Shown piece after piece: positions 27,006 through 63,500 of a stretch of DNA of 64,000 bases. The position numbers and the translations under genes were made by a program. Location: contig NW_004955470.1 of NCBI RefSeq assembly GCF_000276665.1, forward strand, positions 3,384,605-3,448,604. Direction: 5' to 3'. The notes beneath the pieces are model-generated. The model was not told the DNA's origin. It worked only from the letters and a program-made list of their open reading frames with translations, and made no database searches. This DNA is from Chinchilla lanigera. Its lineage: Eukaryota; Chordata; Mammalia; Rodentia; Chinchillidae. Positions within the stretch are counted from its first letter, which is position 1; each line of letters begins with the position of its first letter.

Positions 27006-29970
27006 ACTGGAAAGTTCTGGCCTCTGCCTTGTTCTTAAATAGAGGGTTCCTGGAGGGCCTGAGACCACACGAGCACGGAGCCTTACATCCAGACCCTCCA
27101 GTGCCAGTTCTAGCCAAAGTGAGCAGGAATACGCGTGCCCCGTGCACATTCACAGATCAAGCTCTCGCTGGGGACTCGGAGGGACTCTCATTTAAAACAC
27201 CTGTGGCTTCCATGCCAGGGGCCCTTGGAACCAGATCTGAGCATCCTTCTCCAGTCCAGTGCCCGCATGATCTAGGTGTCAAATGCGTATCGGTGTGTTT
27301 GTGGTGCATGCAGTAACAAGATTGCTCAATGCACAGCCGCTTTTTATAGGTCTTGTTGTTCTCCACCAACGATCACTACAAGTGTGCCTACTATTGGTGT
27401 CTTGGTAGCAGGCCAAATGTAAACTGTTTTTGTAATAATTAAGCAGGGATCTTCACACACTGAGAGACTGGGAGTCCCAGGGCAGGGCCTCGCTGGAGCC
27501 AGCTGTGGCCTTGGAGCTCAGGAGCAGCTGGGTGGCAAGCAGCCACCCTCTCTCTCTCACACGACCCGGGTGACCAGCTGGCTCGGGCGCTCTCCAGGAC
27601 TTGTGTCATCTCAGGCTGTGACCGTGAGAGCTCCACAGAGAGGAGGGGGTGAGTGAGTCTTCCGGCCAGGGAGACCGTCACGGTTAGGGTGAGGGCAACG
27701 CTCCTGCCGTTTCAGTGAGCCCCACCCCACCCTGACACCAGGCTGCCTCAGATCCTTGGCGGTTTCTCAGCCTGCCCAATACTGAAGGCCCTTGACGCTT
27801 CAGTAAGGCCCACAAAGACATGACAAACAGGCCTTCCATACCTAGCCTCCCTCACGGCTCTCCTCAGCCTACCTCACAGCCTATCCCTATGTGGGGGCAG
27901 ATGCCACAGATTTGGGGTTTTATGGTCAAAGTCTGATTCACAGACTCACACCAAAATGGCTGCTCCAACTCCCTCAGAGCTCTCTGCTGAGAGAAGAACA
28001 GACGCTGTCCCCTGAGCCCCAACAGCACCAACAGCTCTGGCCACGCCATCCTAAAACACACAGGCCGAGGTGTGTGTGGGGTAAGAGACTGCATCTTCCT
28101 GAACTGTCTTCCCATCCAACCCCATTCTCCCTGGCTGGGAAATCCTACTTGCTCCTGAGTACATGCGGTTACTAAGAGAGAACCACTACCTTCCCCTAAC
28201 CACCTCTGAAGTAAATTTGTTCTGGCTCCTTCAAACCAATATCCTGTTTTGCTCAAAGCTGCTTGACAGAACACTCCAAGTTCTGCTTTTGTTTCTGCTC
28301 TCTGAAGTTTGGCCATTTGTTCCGACTGCCCCCATCTCTGAACCCCGTCATGTCCCTTTCCTGCTCCAGGGCTTTGAAGGAGTTTCCTTGGGAGCAGTCT
28401 CATTTGTCTTCACTTCAACAGAGGAAGGGCAGGACAAAATGGAACCAGGGAGGGCACTGCTTCTCTGTTGGAGGAAGCCAGCTTTGGGATGAGAGCTACA
28501 GTCTGAGGGCAGCCAGGATGGCCCTGCGGAGACCGGGGGACCCCACCCAACCCTGAGCAGAGGCCGAGGGCTGCGGGAGGCCCCCACACAGCCTGGTCAC
28601 AGCGCATGGGCAGGAACGGAGCACTGAGAGCAGAGGAGTGAGGGGGAGGTCCAAGGCGAGTCTTGCTCCCCAGGCTGGGGCTGAGAGTGAGGGCCACACC
28701 GCCAGAATCGCCACTGGACCTGCACGGCATCAGCCTGGAGGAGCCGGCAGAGGGGAGGGGAGTTGGTCACCAAGGGGAAGCCAGGAAGGGGTGGCCCAGC
28801 TCCCACGGAGCTCCTCTGAAGAACGCATGGTTCCAGCATTAGCAAAGGGCCCGAGTGACATCAGACACCCAAGGCATGAAAGGTTTCCTGAGAGCCACAG
28901 ACAACACGACTCAGGGATGACCTTAGCAGTGCGGCTGGCGCTGCTCGCCTCTCCCTCCCAGTCCCCGGAGGCAGAGTGTGGAGCTGGGCTGCCTCCCGGC
29001 CCAAGGATGCCATGGTTTGAAGAGCAGCACCACAGCCCTAGGGTTGGCACCAGTTTAGGAGGAAGCAGCAGCATTTGTAAGGCAAAGACTTCCGCCTGAC
29101 TCCTCCCTGCTATCGGCACTACTCCTAGCTAGGAACCTTCTGGGTTATGTTTGCTAGGGACAAATGGCTGCTCTTGAGACAAAAATAATGCAGCCTGCTA
29201 CGCGGACACCCACAGGTGAGCCGAGGGCAGCGGGCAGCTTCTTCCCAAGGAATCCCCGTCTGTAAGGACTCGGCTAGGGGCTGCGGCCAGGGATCGGCCC
29301 CAGGGAATGACCACTTGGTCTGTCCCCTTGTTTCATAGATGGGGAAACTGAGGACCCAGAAGGCCACTGGGCCACTGCCCTTTCTAAAAAGTATGATTCG
29401 CTTGTTTGCTGAACACTGAATTCATCTGGGGAGCGGTTTCTTTCTTCGCCTGTCCGTCCTCCACGAGCTCCTTCCCACCGGGTCGCCCGCTTGATCCTGG
29501 CCGCTTCCTGATGTCCCCTGGCGTGTCTGACCCGCTTGAGGACACACGGTGGTGTCCTCGGAGGAGTGCACAGGAACTTTGCTCCTGCATCCACCCGCAC
29601 CTTTGGAAGGCGGTGGTCAGACACAGGCGTTCTACACCTGCACAGAGCACAGGACGGTGGTGCTGTCCTCTGAGCTGCCCCGTAGGGGCTTGATTCACCA
29701 GGACCCTGGCCTGTCCCCTCCATGCACACAGCTGCCACGGCTCTCCAACAGCGGCCATTTCTCCCTTCCACACACGAGCACAGCTCCTACCCAGCCCTTA
29801 ACACCCCAGGCAAAAAGCCCTTTATTCCTCAGACCAAAAGACCCTTCTTTCCTGTCTCAGAGGTGGGCTTCTCCCCTCCACCCCCAAAAGGACTCCTGGG
29901 TGAAGGAACTTTCCCTGCCTTCTTGGGGCAGGCTGACCTGAAAGCCCTGAGTGTTCCCTCGGGCATAGGG
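27006..29970. other. intergenic DNA, no gene recognised
   Basis: The part 27930-28380 has the composition of an LTR (caaaatggctgctccaactc; tttctgctctctgaagtttg) but I cannot prove ends. 29325-29365 contains a MIR-like core (agatggggaaactgaggacc). Overlapping open frames of up to 179 codons at 27.86-28.40 kb lack any family motif. Confidence 0.45.
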
Positions 29971-29971
29971 A

Positions 29972-30137
29972 GGGGTCCTGGGGATTGAACCCAGTACCTT
30001 CACACTGAATCAGGTTCCCCAGCCTTTTTAAATTGAGACAGCATCTCCCTGAATTGCCTGGGCTGGGCTTGAACTTGTGATCCTCCTGTCTTAGTCTCCC
30101 AGACTGCAGGAATCTGGGCATGTGCTGCCACACCCAG
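29972..30137 (-). repeat. fused ID/B1 SINE (B4-like)
   Basis: Antisense: ctggggattgaacccagtac, attgagacagcatctccctg, cttgaacttgtgatcctcct. Confidence 0.85.
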
Positions 30138-30285
30138 TTACCCAGAGCACGTGACTTAATCTGGGACTCTCCGCACTCAGGGCTTAGCTTACATGTGTAA
30201 GTGGATTACAACACTTGTCTAGTGCACTAAGCTCAGTAACCATCAGCCCTTACCACGCTCACTGTGAAAACACTTACGTCACAGG

Positions 30286-30300
30286 ACACACACACACACC
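30286..30300. repeat. short (CA)n
   Basis: About seven CA units. Confidence 0.8.
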
Positions 30301-30387
30301 AGGCGATATTCCTGGTGGGAACATGGGTCTCCATCATCATCAAAGTAATGAGCAAATCTCTGAAGGTCCAGCATCACTGATTTAATT

Positions 30388-30535
30388 TTTGTTTCGCTGA
30401 GACAAGGTCTCGCTATGTAGCTCAAGCTGTTTTTGAACTCACTATGAGGTCCACATTGACCTCCAACTCACAGCAATCCTCCTGCCTCAGCCTCCTGAGT
30501 GCTGGGATCACAGGTGTGTGCCAGCACACCGGCTT
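30388..30535 (-). repeat. B1-like SINE
   Basis: Antisense: gagacaaggtctcgctatgt, ctcctgcctcagcctcctga, gtgctgggatcacaggtgtg. Confidence 0.9.
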
Positions 30536-31082
30536 CAGAATCACCGATTCAATTCCAAGAAAAAAGCAGAGAGGCCTCCAGCCGGCTCTGGCTGCAGAGT
30601 GATGGTGGCCACCGCCATCGCTGTACAGCACCGAGTTGCACCTACTCATTCCAGTCAGGCGCCTCCTACCTGTACTGGGTGCTCAGTTCCTCCCGCATTC
30701 TGCCTTCTTTCTAAAGAGGCCTCTTAGGACTCGGTGGCACTGTGCCCATGGCATGCCTGCTCCTCAATGCGAGCCGCAGAGCCAGGAGCCCCCACTTCCC
30801 GCACCGCTGCATGCCCGTGTGCCCCTGGAAGCCCCCAGCCATGCTCTGCGCACCCACCCAGCCCACGCCCAGCAGAGGCTTCTCTCAGCACAGCGGTGTG
30901 GGCTTTGAGTGCCACACCCGTGCAATGGGGAGCTCACTATCTGCTTTTAAAAAGATAGAATGGGGCGTGCCTGACGTTTTGGGTTGTGATGAGTTTGTTT
31001 GAATGTGTGACCTATAGCTGAAAAATGTCTGATCCCCACCCCATCGCAGGAGGAGAAGCAAATGTGACTCTTGGAAGACAGT
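30536..31082. other. intergenic DNA without recognised features
   Basis: GC-rich in its first half; no exon or named repeat seen. Confidence 0.45.
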
Positions 31083-31180
31083 AGCCAGATGTGGTAGCAT
31101 ACACTTGTAATCCCAGCAATTTGGGAGGCTGAGGTAGGAGGAATGCAAGTCTGAGGCCAGCCTGGGCAACTTGGCACAAC
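31083..31180 (+). repeat. B1-like SINE, short
   Basis: Sense: gccagatgtggtagcataca, atcccagcaatttgggaggc, aggccagcctgggcaactt. Confidence 0.88.
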
Positions 31181-32444
31181 CAGCGAGGGGTGTGTGAATG
31201 GTATTTGTAGCACACACCTGGAGCTTAAATGCAATCAGTTTACTAATCGGGACTTCCAGCCCGAGACTCCACGCCTCGCACTTGAACAGGAATGACTTAG
31301 CCGTGTCTGACTGCAAGACAGGCTTCCCCGCAACCAGCTTCTACCCTGCAGCACTCAATAAAGGAGCAGGGACTGTTTGGGAGCTCTCTCTGCCTCCTGG
31401 TGGTTGTAACTAACTTTTGAAAACAGTTTCAGTGAAGTTTGAATAACGATCTGCACAGCTAGGGTGTATTCCTTGGTAAGTTTTGACACGAATCCACTGT
31501 GAAGCCATCCCCACCAATATATTGAACATATCTGTCTCTCTCACACACACACAAACACACACATCATCCCTTCGTGCCCATCTTGTTCCCTCCCTTTCCC
31601 AGGTAACCCTGACTGACCTGCTTCCTGACAGGATGGATCCGCTTGTACTTTCTAGAATGCTGCATAAATGAAGTCAGACGGAACGTCTTTCGGCTGGGGG
31701 CTCTGGCTTCCCTCACGCTCCATAAATATTTGGGGATTCCTCCCCAGTCACAGCGCGTTCCTTCCTGTTGCTGATAACCACTGTCCCCACTACACCACAG
31801 TTCTCTCTGCCTCCCAAGCCCGGCCTGCAGGCGGCCCCGGCACCCATTCACCCGCTGACACACCCGCATGGTTTCTGAGTCTCGCCCACTGAGAATAAGC
31901 CGCTAAGAACATTTATGTACACACACATCTTGGCAAGGGCTGACGGTACCTGATGAATTGCTGGGGCTCCGTGTGGAGCACGTTAGCTGAAAACGCCGGG
32001 GGAACTCTACCAGGGGCCCCTGCACGTGGGGGAGTTCTACCTCCAGGTTCCCAGGGTGAAAATCTACTAGGTTCACTGAAAGACTGGGACCTGATCACAG
32101 ATCTGAAGAATCTTCCCTTTCCCCACACCCTGCCTCCCCACATCACTCAAGCCCAGACAGGGAGCGCCTTTTACTCGGCACGTCATGTGCAGCTTCCAGG
32201 TGGATCAGAAGCAGACGCACGTGACAGCTGATGGAACTATGAGAATAGGAATCTTGACAAGGTATAATCTAAAATCACAATGACTTTATTTTTTTTTTTT
32301 ACAATGACTTTAAATTAAACAAAATTACTGCAGTAAGACACACTGCCATTAACAGATGCACTCCTCAAACCCGCCCCTCGCTTCCAGTACAGTTACCCAT
32401 CACTCATCCCACGGTCTGAAGCAGTGGGAAGTCTTCCTTCCTAA
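31181..32444. other. intergenic DNA, mostly without recognised features
   Basis: Contains a short CA-rich repeat at about 31541-31563. No exon recognised. Confidence 0.45.
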
Positions 32445-32777
32445 GTGTCTTTAGTTGTGCCGTCATGGCTGCCTCAGTGTCCCGACTCAGTTAAAGACGT
32501 TTACCTTGCACGGTCATCTGACCGTGGGGAAGAGCCAGAAGCTGCACTGTGCAAGGTGGATGAGGACACGCTAATGCTATTGGACAGAAACCGCTCTTCC
32601 AGAAGTGATGTGCCGTGGAGCACTGTCCTGGTGGAAGGTGAAACTGCCCACACGAAAGAAGACTTCCAAAACTGCCTCAGAAAGTGGCCAGAACGATGGG
32701 ATGAGTATGCACAAAGCAAGAAGGAGGAATGTGAGGGGAATTTAAGCAATGTGTCTTTTACTCTAATAAGTTTTTAA
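32445..32777 (+). pseudogene. possible mariner-like transposase C-terminal remnant
   Basis: The 110-codon open frame has a C-terminal stretch KEDFQNCLRKWPERWDEYAQ followed by a short acidic end. This resembles the terminal signature of mariner transposases (F-x-x-C-hydrophobic-x-x-W/L-x-x-RW-x-x-C/V-x-x-x-G-x-Y-F-E). The upstream part does not show the catalytic D,D(34)D residues or the DNA-binding domain. It is therefore a fragment at best. The match is from memory and rests on about 25 residues. Confidence 0.4.
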
Positions 32778-32809
32778 AAACTTAAACACTCACCATATTT
32801 TTTATTGCC

Positions 32810-33375
32810 CCTTATAAAATGAATGGATATGCTAGGCTGTAATGGAGAAAGTAGACAACATTCAAAAAAGGGTTGGCAATCTAAGCAGAGATGGAAACTC
32901 TAAGGAAAAATCAATAACAAATGCTGGAGATTAAAAAAAAAAAAAAAAGCCCAACCGCTAGGTGCAGTGATGCACACCTGCAATCCCAGCACTCAGAAGG
33001 CTGAGGCAGGAGGACTGCAAGTTCTAGGCCAGCATGGGCTACATAATAAGACCCCATCTCAAAAACAAAAACAAAAAATAACTATACCTAGGCATATTTT
33101 ATGCACATCACAGAAAACCAAAAGTAAAGGGAAAAAATTCTAAACAGAAGCCAAAGGAAAAACACCTTACCTATTAGGGGAGCAAAAATAAAACTGATAT
33201 CCACAATCTCCTCAGAAGCCATGTAAGCAAGAGAATAAATAGCTCAAACTGTGTGGAGGACATTCTTTGATTAGAAAGCACTGAGGACACTCAATGATTT
33301 GTTTATTGTTGGAAAAATGAACTGAAACCTTTCACCTGAAGATGAGAGTGTATTTGAATTGCAGGAGATCCCTAT
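32810..33375 (+). repeat. old L1 fragment with B1 insertion
   Basis: Text such as ctcctcagaagccatgtaag and aattctaaacagaagccaaa resembles sense L1. A B1 sits at 32951-33079. Confidence 0.5.
32951..33079 (+). repeat. B1-like SINE
   Basis: Sense: aggtgcagtgatgcacacct, ggctgaggcaggaggactgc, then a caaaaacaaaaac tail. Confidence 0.9.
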
Positions 33376-33384
33376 TTTTTAGTC

Positions 33385-33710
33385 TTGCCGTAAGCGTGGT
33401 GCTGGGTGTGGGAGGCCCACCAGGAGATTGTTGCCAGCAGCATAAGAGGCAGAACTGGAGAAGAATTATCTTTTAATTACTAAAAACATTCGGTATCTGC
33501 CCATTTTACTAGCTATGCCCTTGGTTCTCGCTCAATAAAAGGTGACTGAGATTGGTAATTGGGGCTGCAGTCCAAGAGGCTGAAAGCCCCCTGATCCCAG
33601 ACTTTTGCCTCTCTTGTTTTTCTTGTCTCTCTTACTTTTCATCCGTGGGCACCTCCTTCTCGGGACCTGTCCCCCTGATTAGAATGACAGAACTGCTGAG
33701 GAAAACCCCT
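33385..33710 (+). repeat. possible LTR of an endogenous retrovirus (fragment)
   Basis: A poly(A)-signal block (cgctcaataaaaggtgactg) is followed by a CT-rich stretch (tcttgtctctcttacttttc) and gggcacctccttctcgggac, as in R-U5 of retroviral LTRs. No coding part is present. Ends and duplications could not be fixed. Confidence 0.4.
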
Positions 33711-34109
33711 GTGACCTCGAATCACTATCCTGTGACTCTACCCCTCAGGAGTAAAAGGGAGGGGGACAAGATGTGCAGACGTCACTGATGGGCCCTGTTG
33801 CCAGAGAACCTGACTTGAAAGATGCTGAAAGACAAGGAAACGATACGGGTCAGACACACAGACATCCATGAAGAAAAGAAGAGCACCGGAGAAGGCGCAC
33901 AGGAAGGCGAGGTAAACACTTGCTGCTTTCTTGGGTGAACTACCAGATCCACTTGTTCGAAACGGTAACCGCCTATGCTCACGAGACCCGCTGCTGTAGG
34001 CGTGAAAAGCAGGAGCAGCGCCGCCCTGCACAAGAGGGAGGGATGGGAGACTCGGAGACTCTGAGGCCCTTTGCACTATCCAGGCAGCGGCACCGCATTA
34101 TTTGAAAGT

Positions 34110-34435
34110 GGACTTGGATCAGCTGTAAGTGTGCGCTGCAAACTAGCAGAATCACTAAAAAAACCTGAAGAGTAATTGATATGCTGAGAAGGGAGAAAAA
34201 AAGTGAAATCAAGGGCAGAAAAGAAAGTGAAAGACAAAAATAGGAAAACAGAACAAGGGCAGTGAATAGAAAACAGTAACAGGTACAGCAGATTGTAATT
34301 CAGCTACCTCATTACTTTACAGCAACGATCTAAATACTCCAAGGCTTTATCAGAGGGCATCAAAAAACGAGCCCCAACTGTTTGTCATCGAGCAGAAGCC
34401 CACTTTCACATGCACATCAGTAGTTTATATACCAT
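34110..34435 (+). repeat. old L1 fragment ending at the MRPS5 3' end
   Basis: Sense L1-like text from the region before ORF2: gaatcactaaaaaaacctga, caggtacagcagattgtaat, ctcattactttacagcaacg, atctaaatactccaaggc. It stops close to the MRPS5 cleavage site. Confidence 0.6.
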
Positions 34436-34439
34436 GTGC

Positions 34440-34554
34440 TCAATAAATCGAAGCAAAGATTATTTATTTGCAAATGAAGATGCTAAGGTTGGATTTTCCT
34501 GCAAGAAAGAAGGCAACAGCCCAGAGCGCGTGGACGGCACCAGGCCGGAGCGGG
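34440..34554 (-). other. MRPS5: MRPS5 3' UTR (end inferred from poly(A) signal)
   Basis: This is a short 3' UTR of about 110 nt. It ends shortly after the AATAAA on the minus strand at 34468-34463. The minus-strand sequence just beyond is GT-containing. The UTR stops next to an L1-like fragment at 34110-34435. Confidence 0.65.
34463..34468 (-). terminator. MRPS5 poly(A) signal AATAAA
   Basis: A canonical hexamer on the minus strand, 87 nt after the MRPS5 stop codon. It is the first one met downstream. Confidence 0.75.
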
Positions 34555-58694
<24,140 letters not shown>

Positions 58695-59060
58695 GCTGGC
58701 GCCTCGGCAGCTCCCCGCCTCCCTTTAGGGCAGCCCTTCCTACCGCCTGCCGCGACTGCTCCGCGTCAGGCACTGGACTCAGTCCGCGTGGATGCTGAGG
58801 GCCCAAAACCCAAGCCCCAGCTTAGGCGGAGCGGAAGATTGTCAGACAGGCCCCAGGGTGAGCTGAATCAGGCGCGGCTACAGACAGCCCTATGGGGGTC
58901 TTCGCGCTAGGACCCGGAGGCGGAGCTTGAGGTGGGTGTGGGCGTGGCCAGCGCTCGCTGTTTTATCCTGCAGCAAGTGGGTCCTCTGGGTTTCCCGAGT
59001 CTCGGGCGCACCCTGTCGAGGTACTCTCGAGCGCTAAAAAGGCTAAGTGGTAAGAGGATC

Positions 59061-60117
59061 CAGGCATAAGACAGACACAGGGCAAGGAAGTTGGCAGCCA
59101 ACTCCAGCAAAGCTCTGAAATTGATTAGATTAGACGCTTAAATTACCTTAGGTTTCACGCGCATTTGTGTGTTCATTCTGATTTTAACGTTGGCGCACAC
59201 GCAGATCCCAGCCCTGGGCCGTGACTTTTCCTTCTCCCACCGTCTTGGCTGAATGCAATCTGCGCTTGCCCGAAGGCTCCACTTAGATGGAGAAGATCGG
59301 CCAGTAAGCAAAGGAAAAGGCAAGCTTTTGTGGAGTTACAGGGATAAGCTGGAGTCTGTTTATTGTTTCACTTCTGGTTCTAAAAGGTGGCTCCAGAGAA
59401 GTCTTTATTGCTTCTGGGGACAATCTGGTTCCCATGAGATGACTGCTGCTGCTTGAGGTGTGGAGGGGTGCCGTCTTAGTTCTGTGAATCCAAAGTGATT
59501 GCAGATTTTGGACAGTGACTGGAGAAGTCTAGACACCCATTCCAGGCGGCCTTAAGCAGGACATTGTAAAAGCTGGCAGTTGAATGTCCCCGAAAATCAC
59601 TTGTCTTGGCATCATCGGTCTTGAAGGCAGAAGAGATAAGTTAGGTAAACTTAGGGCCAAGAAACCCTGCATTACCAATTTTAGGCACTCCTTAAACGAC
59701 TAATGTGCAGAGCTGAACAGGGATCTGAACCAAAGTTTTAAAGCAATAAAAGAGACAAATATAAAATGGAGGCAGAGATGTCAAGCTTTGTCCTGTTTTA
59801 AGTGACCCACTGGGCATATGTAGGCCAAGTGAAGAATCACTGCTTTTTTTTCTTTTAACCAAAAACAGCTTTTAAGTGCCAGAATGCTTCACAAGAAAAT
59901 ATAAATCATGCTTTTAATGAGTGGTAGTTTCTTTGTCCTTTGTCCTTTTGTGTTGATCCTAACGGTTTTATTTTGCCATCTAATTTATTCTTGTTGATGC
60001 TATGGTGAAGGGGAGACAAAAAAAAGACTTGTCATGTACATGTACCAACTCCTCACAGTGAATGTAACCATTATGTACTGCAAACATGTACTAATAAAAA
60101 TAAAGATCTAGAAGAAA
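59061..60117. other. upstream DNA without recognised features
   Basis: Leaves the CpG island at about 59.25 kb and turns AT-rich. 60020-60110 (gtactgcaaacatgtactaa, taaaaataaag) looks like an A-rich repeat end. No exon seen. Confidence 0.5.
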
Positions 60118-60560
60118 TTACATATCTTAGTTACTTTACTTGTCAGTGGGACACAATACTTAAAGGAGGAAAGGCATAGTTTGGATCACAGTTTGTAGAG
60201 GTTTCAGTTTGCAGTTGGCTGGCGTGAAGGCAAGAAAGGGCATGGTAGGGGCTGGGTATTTAGCTCAGCGGCACAGCGCCTGCCTGGCAAGTGCAAGGTT
60301 ATGAGTTCGATTCCCAGTACGGGGGGGGGGGGGGGGGGCAGGGCAGTGGAGAAATAGCTCATGGCCTGGTAGACAGGAAGCAGAGATCAAGGGAAAAGGG
60401 AAGGAGATAGATCCAGGCCACGCCCCCAACGACCCACTTCCTCCAACCAGGCTTCAACTTCCAACATCATATTTAAAACAATGGGCTAATCCACTGATAA
60501 GTATCAGGCCTCGATGATCCAATCACCTCCAGAAAGTCCCACATATGAGCGCATGAGGCA
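60118..60560 (+). repeat. rodent LTR-like repeat (16.1- and 23.4-kb family) with ID insertion
   Basis: gtcagtgggacacaatactt, gtagaggtttcagtttgcag, cttcctccaaccaggcttca and ccaatcacctccagaaagtc follow the order of the other two copies. Confidence 0.6.
60249..60338 (+). repeat. ID-like SINE ending in poly-G
   Basis: Body: gggctgggtatttagctcag to gttcgattcccagtac, then 18 G (60321-60338) in place of an A-rich tail. Confidence 0.93.
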
Positions 60561-63500
60561 CTGGGGAATCAATAGATATAAAATGGATAGGTACATAGAT
60601 AGATTCCTGCTTCTAATTAGCTCACCCCAGCTTTCATATGCTAACAACTTCTAAGCAGAGCATATTTGATGCTCCTTTTTTCCCATTATAAAGTTTTCTC
60701 ACAACGTGGGTATGTTTGGGTATCTGCCACAAGTGATGGTGGCTGACAACCTTGCTATAGAAGTCTGAATAAACAGCCACTGGTTGTTCTGATTTGGGAG
60801 GTCTATCTTTACAAGTATGAAACCCTTCATCTTCAAGAGGGAGAAAACCAAGACCCAGAAAAGGTCATAGATGTGACCCTACTCCCTCATGCTGCAGATT
60901 ACTGGCATAGAGTCCTGGTATTGCTTCTTCGTTCTAGGTAACAGAATCCCCACATTTTAGCCACTGCTTCCCAGAACAAAGAACAATTTCAAGTCTCACT
61001 TGCCATTAGCCATGGCCCTGTGACTTAAGTATTTGCAAGTGGTCTATAACAGAAGAGATGTGTTGCAGCTGTTAATTGCAGAATCTCTAAAGCACTGCAT
61101 GGCCTTAATGTCTGTGACATATTTGAGTAATAATTGAGGAAACATTTTCCTGTTAATTTGTTTGAAGGTGTTAGCTTGTATACTAAAGAACTTGGCTGGC
61201 CTTTGTCCCTAATTCCTTGGAATTTCCTGAGCAGTGGGAGTAGGCAACACCTAATAGTTTATGCTCATAACAAGATGGCAACTGGCCATGCAAGATACGA
61301 AATGATTAGAGGGTTGGGTCTTTGGGCCCTGTGAGACCAGTCCAGGCTCTAATTTTAGTATATATGCTACCAAAGCAAGCACCAGTCCAGGGTCTAAGAG
61401 GAGGGGAGCTGAGACAGAGTTCAGCTGAGTGGTCAATGACCCAATCCATCATGCCTGTGTAATGAGAACCCCCCAAATAAAATTCTGGACCCCAAAGCTC
61501 AGGTAGGAATCCCTGGTTACACTGCTGTGCACCTTGGCACATATCAGTAGCCATCAGAGGAACATATTCCTGTGGAACCACAGCAACTTTGCATTAGGGA
61601 TGCTCCCAGACCTTAGCTTATGCATCTCTGTCTTAGGCTACATCTGATATAAAGCTTTTGTTAACTATAATACAATTACCGTACTAAACATAGCACTTTC
61701 CTAAGTTATGAGAGTTATTCTAGTGAGTTATCTACCTTAGAAAGGTGGTGGGAACCCTTGAATTTGTAGCCACGTGTCAGAAGTGAAAGTGTCCTAAGGA
61801 CCCCTGAATTTATGGTTGGTGTCTAAAATGAGGGTGGCTATTGTGTCCTTTTGATACCAGATACCATTATGGTGCTATAAAATTACAAAGCACTGAATGT
61901 CTATATACATCCACACACCAACCTTCCCTAAAAAATAGAACAATGCTAAACCTCCATATTTGAATTTGAAAAATAACTACGGCAAGCAGCATTGCATTTT
62001 TCTAAGAAAATATTTAATTGGTAGTTTTCTAGAAGGATAGCTCTTTGTTTATACAGAAATACAAAGTCAGAAGTGTTATACTATGAAAACCTGGACAATA
62101 CCAGTTATTTTTCAAATTAATACATTGTTCATGCTCACCTGCTGGGCACTCACTTCTCAGAGGAAGCAAAATGTGACCTGCAGAAGCTCAGCTGGTCGCC
62201 TGGTTCAGGAGACAAGAAAGTGATGAGACAGTGAGAAAAGTATTTAAATAGATCAAGATAGTGATGAGTTATCACAAGTCCAGTTACCCTCCATTTAAAA
62301 AAGAAAACATGGAAACAACAAATATTCTTCCCATTACAAATGGGGAACATATAACTACACCAGCATTCACGGAACCCTTCCTGAGGAAGAGTAGGTGCTC
62401 AGGGTGCAGACTAATAGTGTCAGCCGTAGGGAGGTGGAGGTGGCAGTTCAGCTGACAGTTCAGCGGCTTATGGAAATGTCTGCAGAATGGGCAGTGCAGA
62501 GCAACATCTGTGGCACAGCAAGCAAGGCAGTGTATTGCTTTAGACTTCTCAGGAGTAGCAGGAGGCTGGGGCAAACTGACAAGAATATTAAATGCCAGAC
62601 TAAGTGGGACTTTGTCTCAGAGGCATTGTGGGGAATTTCTGAAAAGGGCTAGGTAGTGGATTCCAGCTGATCTTACAGGGTAACATGGCAGGGATACACA
62701 AAGAAAGGGACAGATTCTAAGCAAAAACTGCTCACAAAATTGTAAGCATCCAGTGACTTGGTATGAACTGGTGTGAGTGAATATTAGAGAACAGCACTTG
62801 ATAAAAAAGGAAATGGAACAAATGAAACTAATAGAAAAAAACATTTTCTATTTCCCCGTGAACCTTGGCTGTCTGGTAAGAAACACATCTGATGTCTCAG
62901 TTCTAAGACTGGAATCTTGACCTGCTGCCTCCTGCATACCTTCCTACCTGCTACCCTCTACTGTGGCCACCTCTTAAGACATTTATAGAGAGCCTTTCCT
63001 GGTCCTCATCACAGCCCAGGAAGTTTACATTTGTAATAACCATGAAAAGTTATTGGAATTCTAGTGAGTTAATTTCTACCACTTCCAGTGCAATCCATAG
63101 CAAGAATAAAGACACTAAGGCATATTTGTAGTTATGGGGAGCCAAGGGGTCCTAAGTCCAGCCATGATGATAGCTACCCTTGGCCTCCAGCCAAGGCCTA
63201 ACCCAGGTTTTATTCGTTTATGAAGAAGGGAGTGGTTTGAGGATGAGTGACGGTGAGAATAGTGGGAAATAGGTGAGTGCCATGAGCTGGGCTAGGTAGG
63301 AGGCCCGAAGTCACTTCTGCAGTACGCAGAGAGAAGGATATGCAGAAAGAGTAATCTGCATAACACAGTTGAGATAGCATCTAATGTTTTGGGGTCAGTG
63401 CTTCAACTCTGATGTGTAATCCTTCAAGCCCCGGGAAGACATAGCCTTTATCTTGAGGCTCAATCCCAGCCAATGGTGTGGAGCATTGGCTCTACATCCC

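Noticed and set aside
27864..28403. 179-codon open frame (-)
   Set aside because: No recognisable domain and no splice or promoter context. Equally long frames lie on the other strand nearby; the DNA is GC-rich and partly LTR-like.
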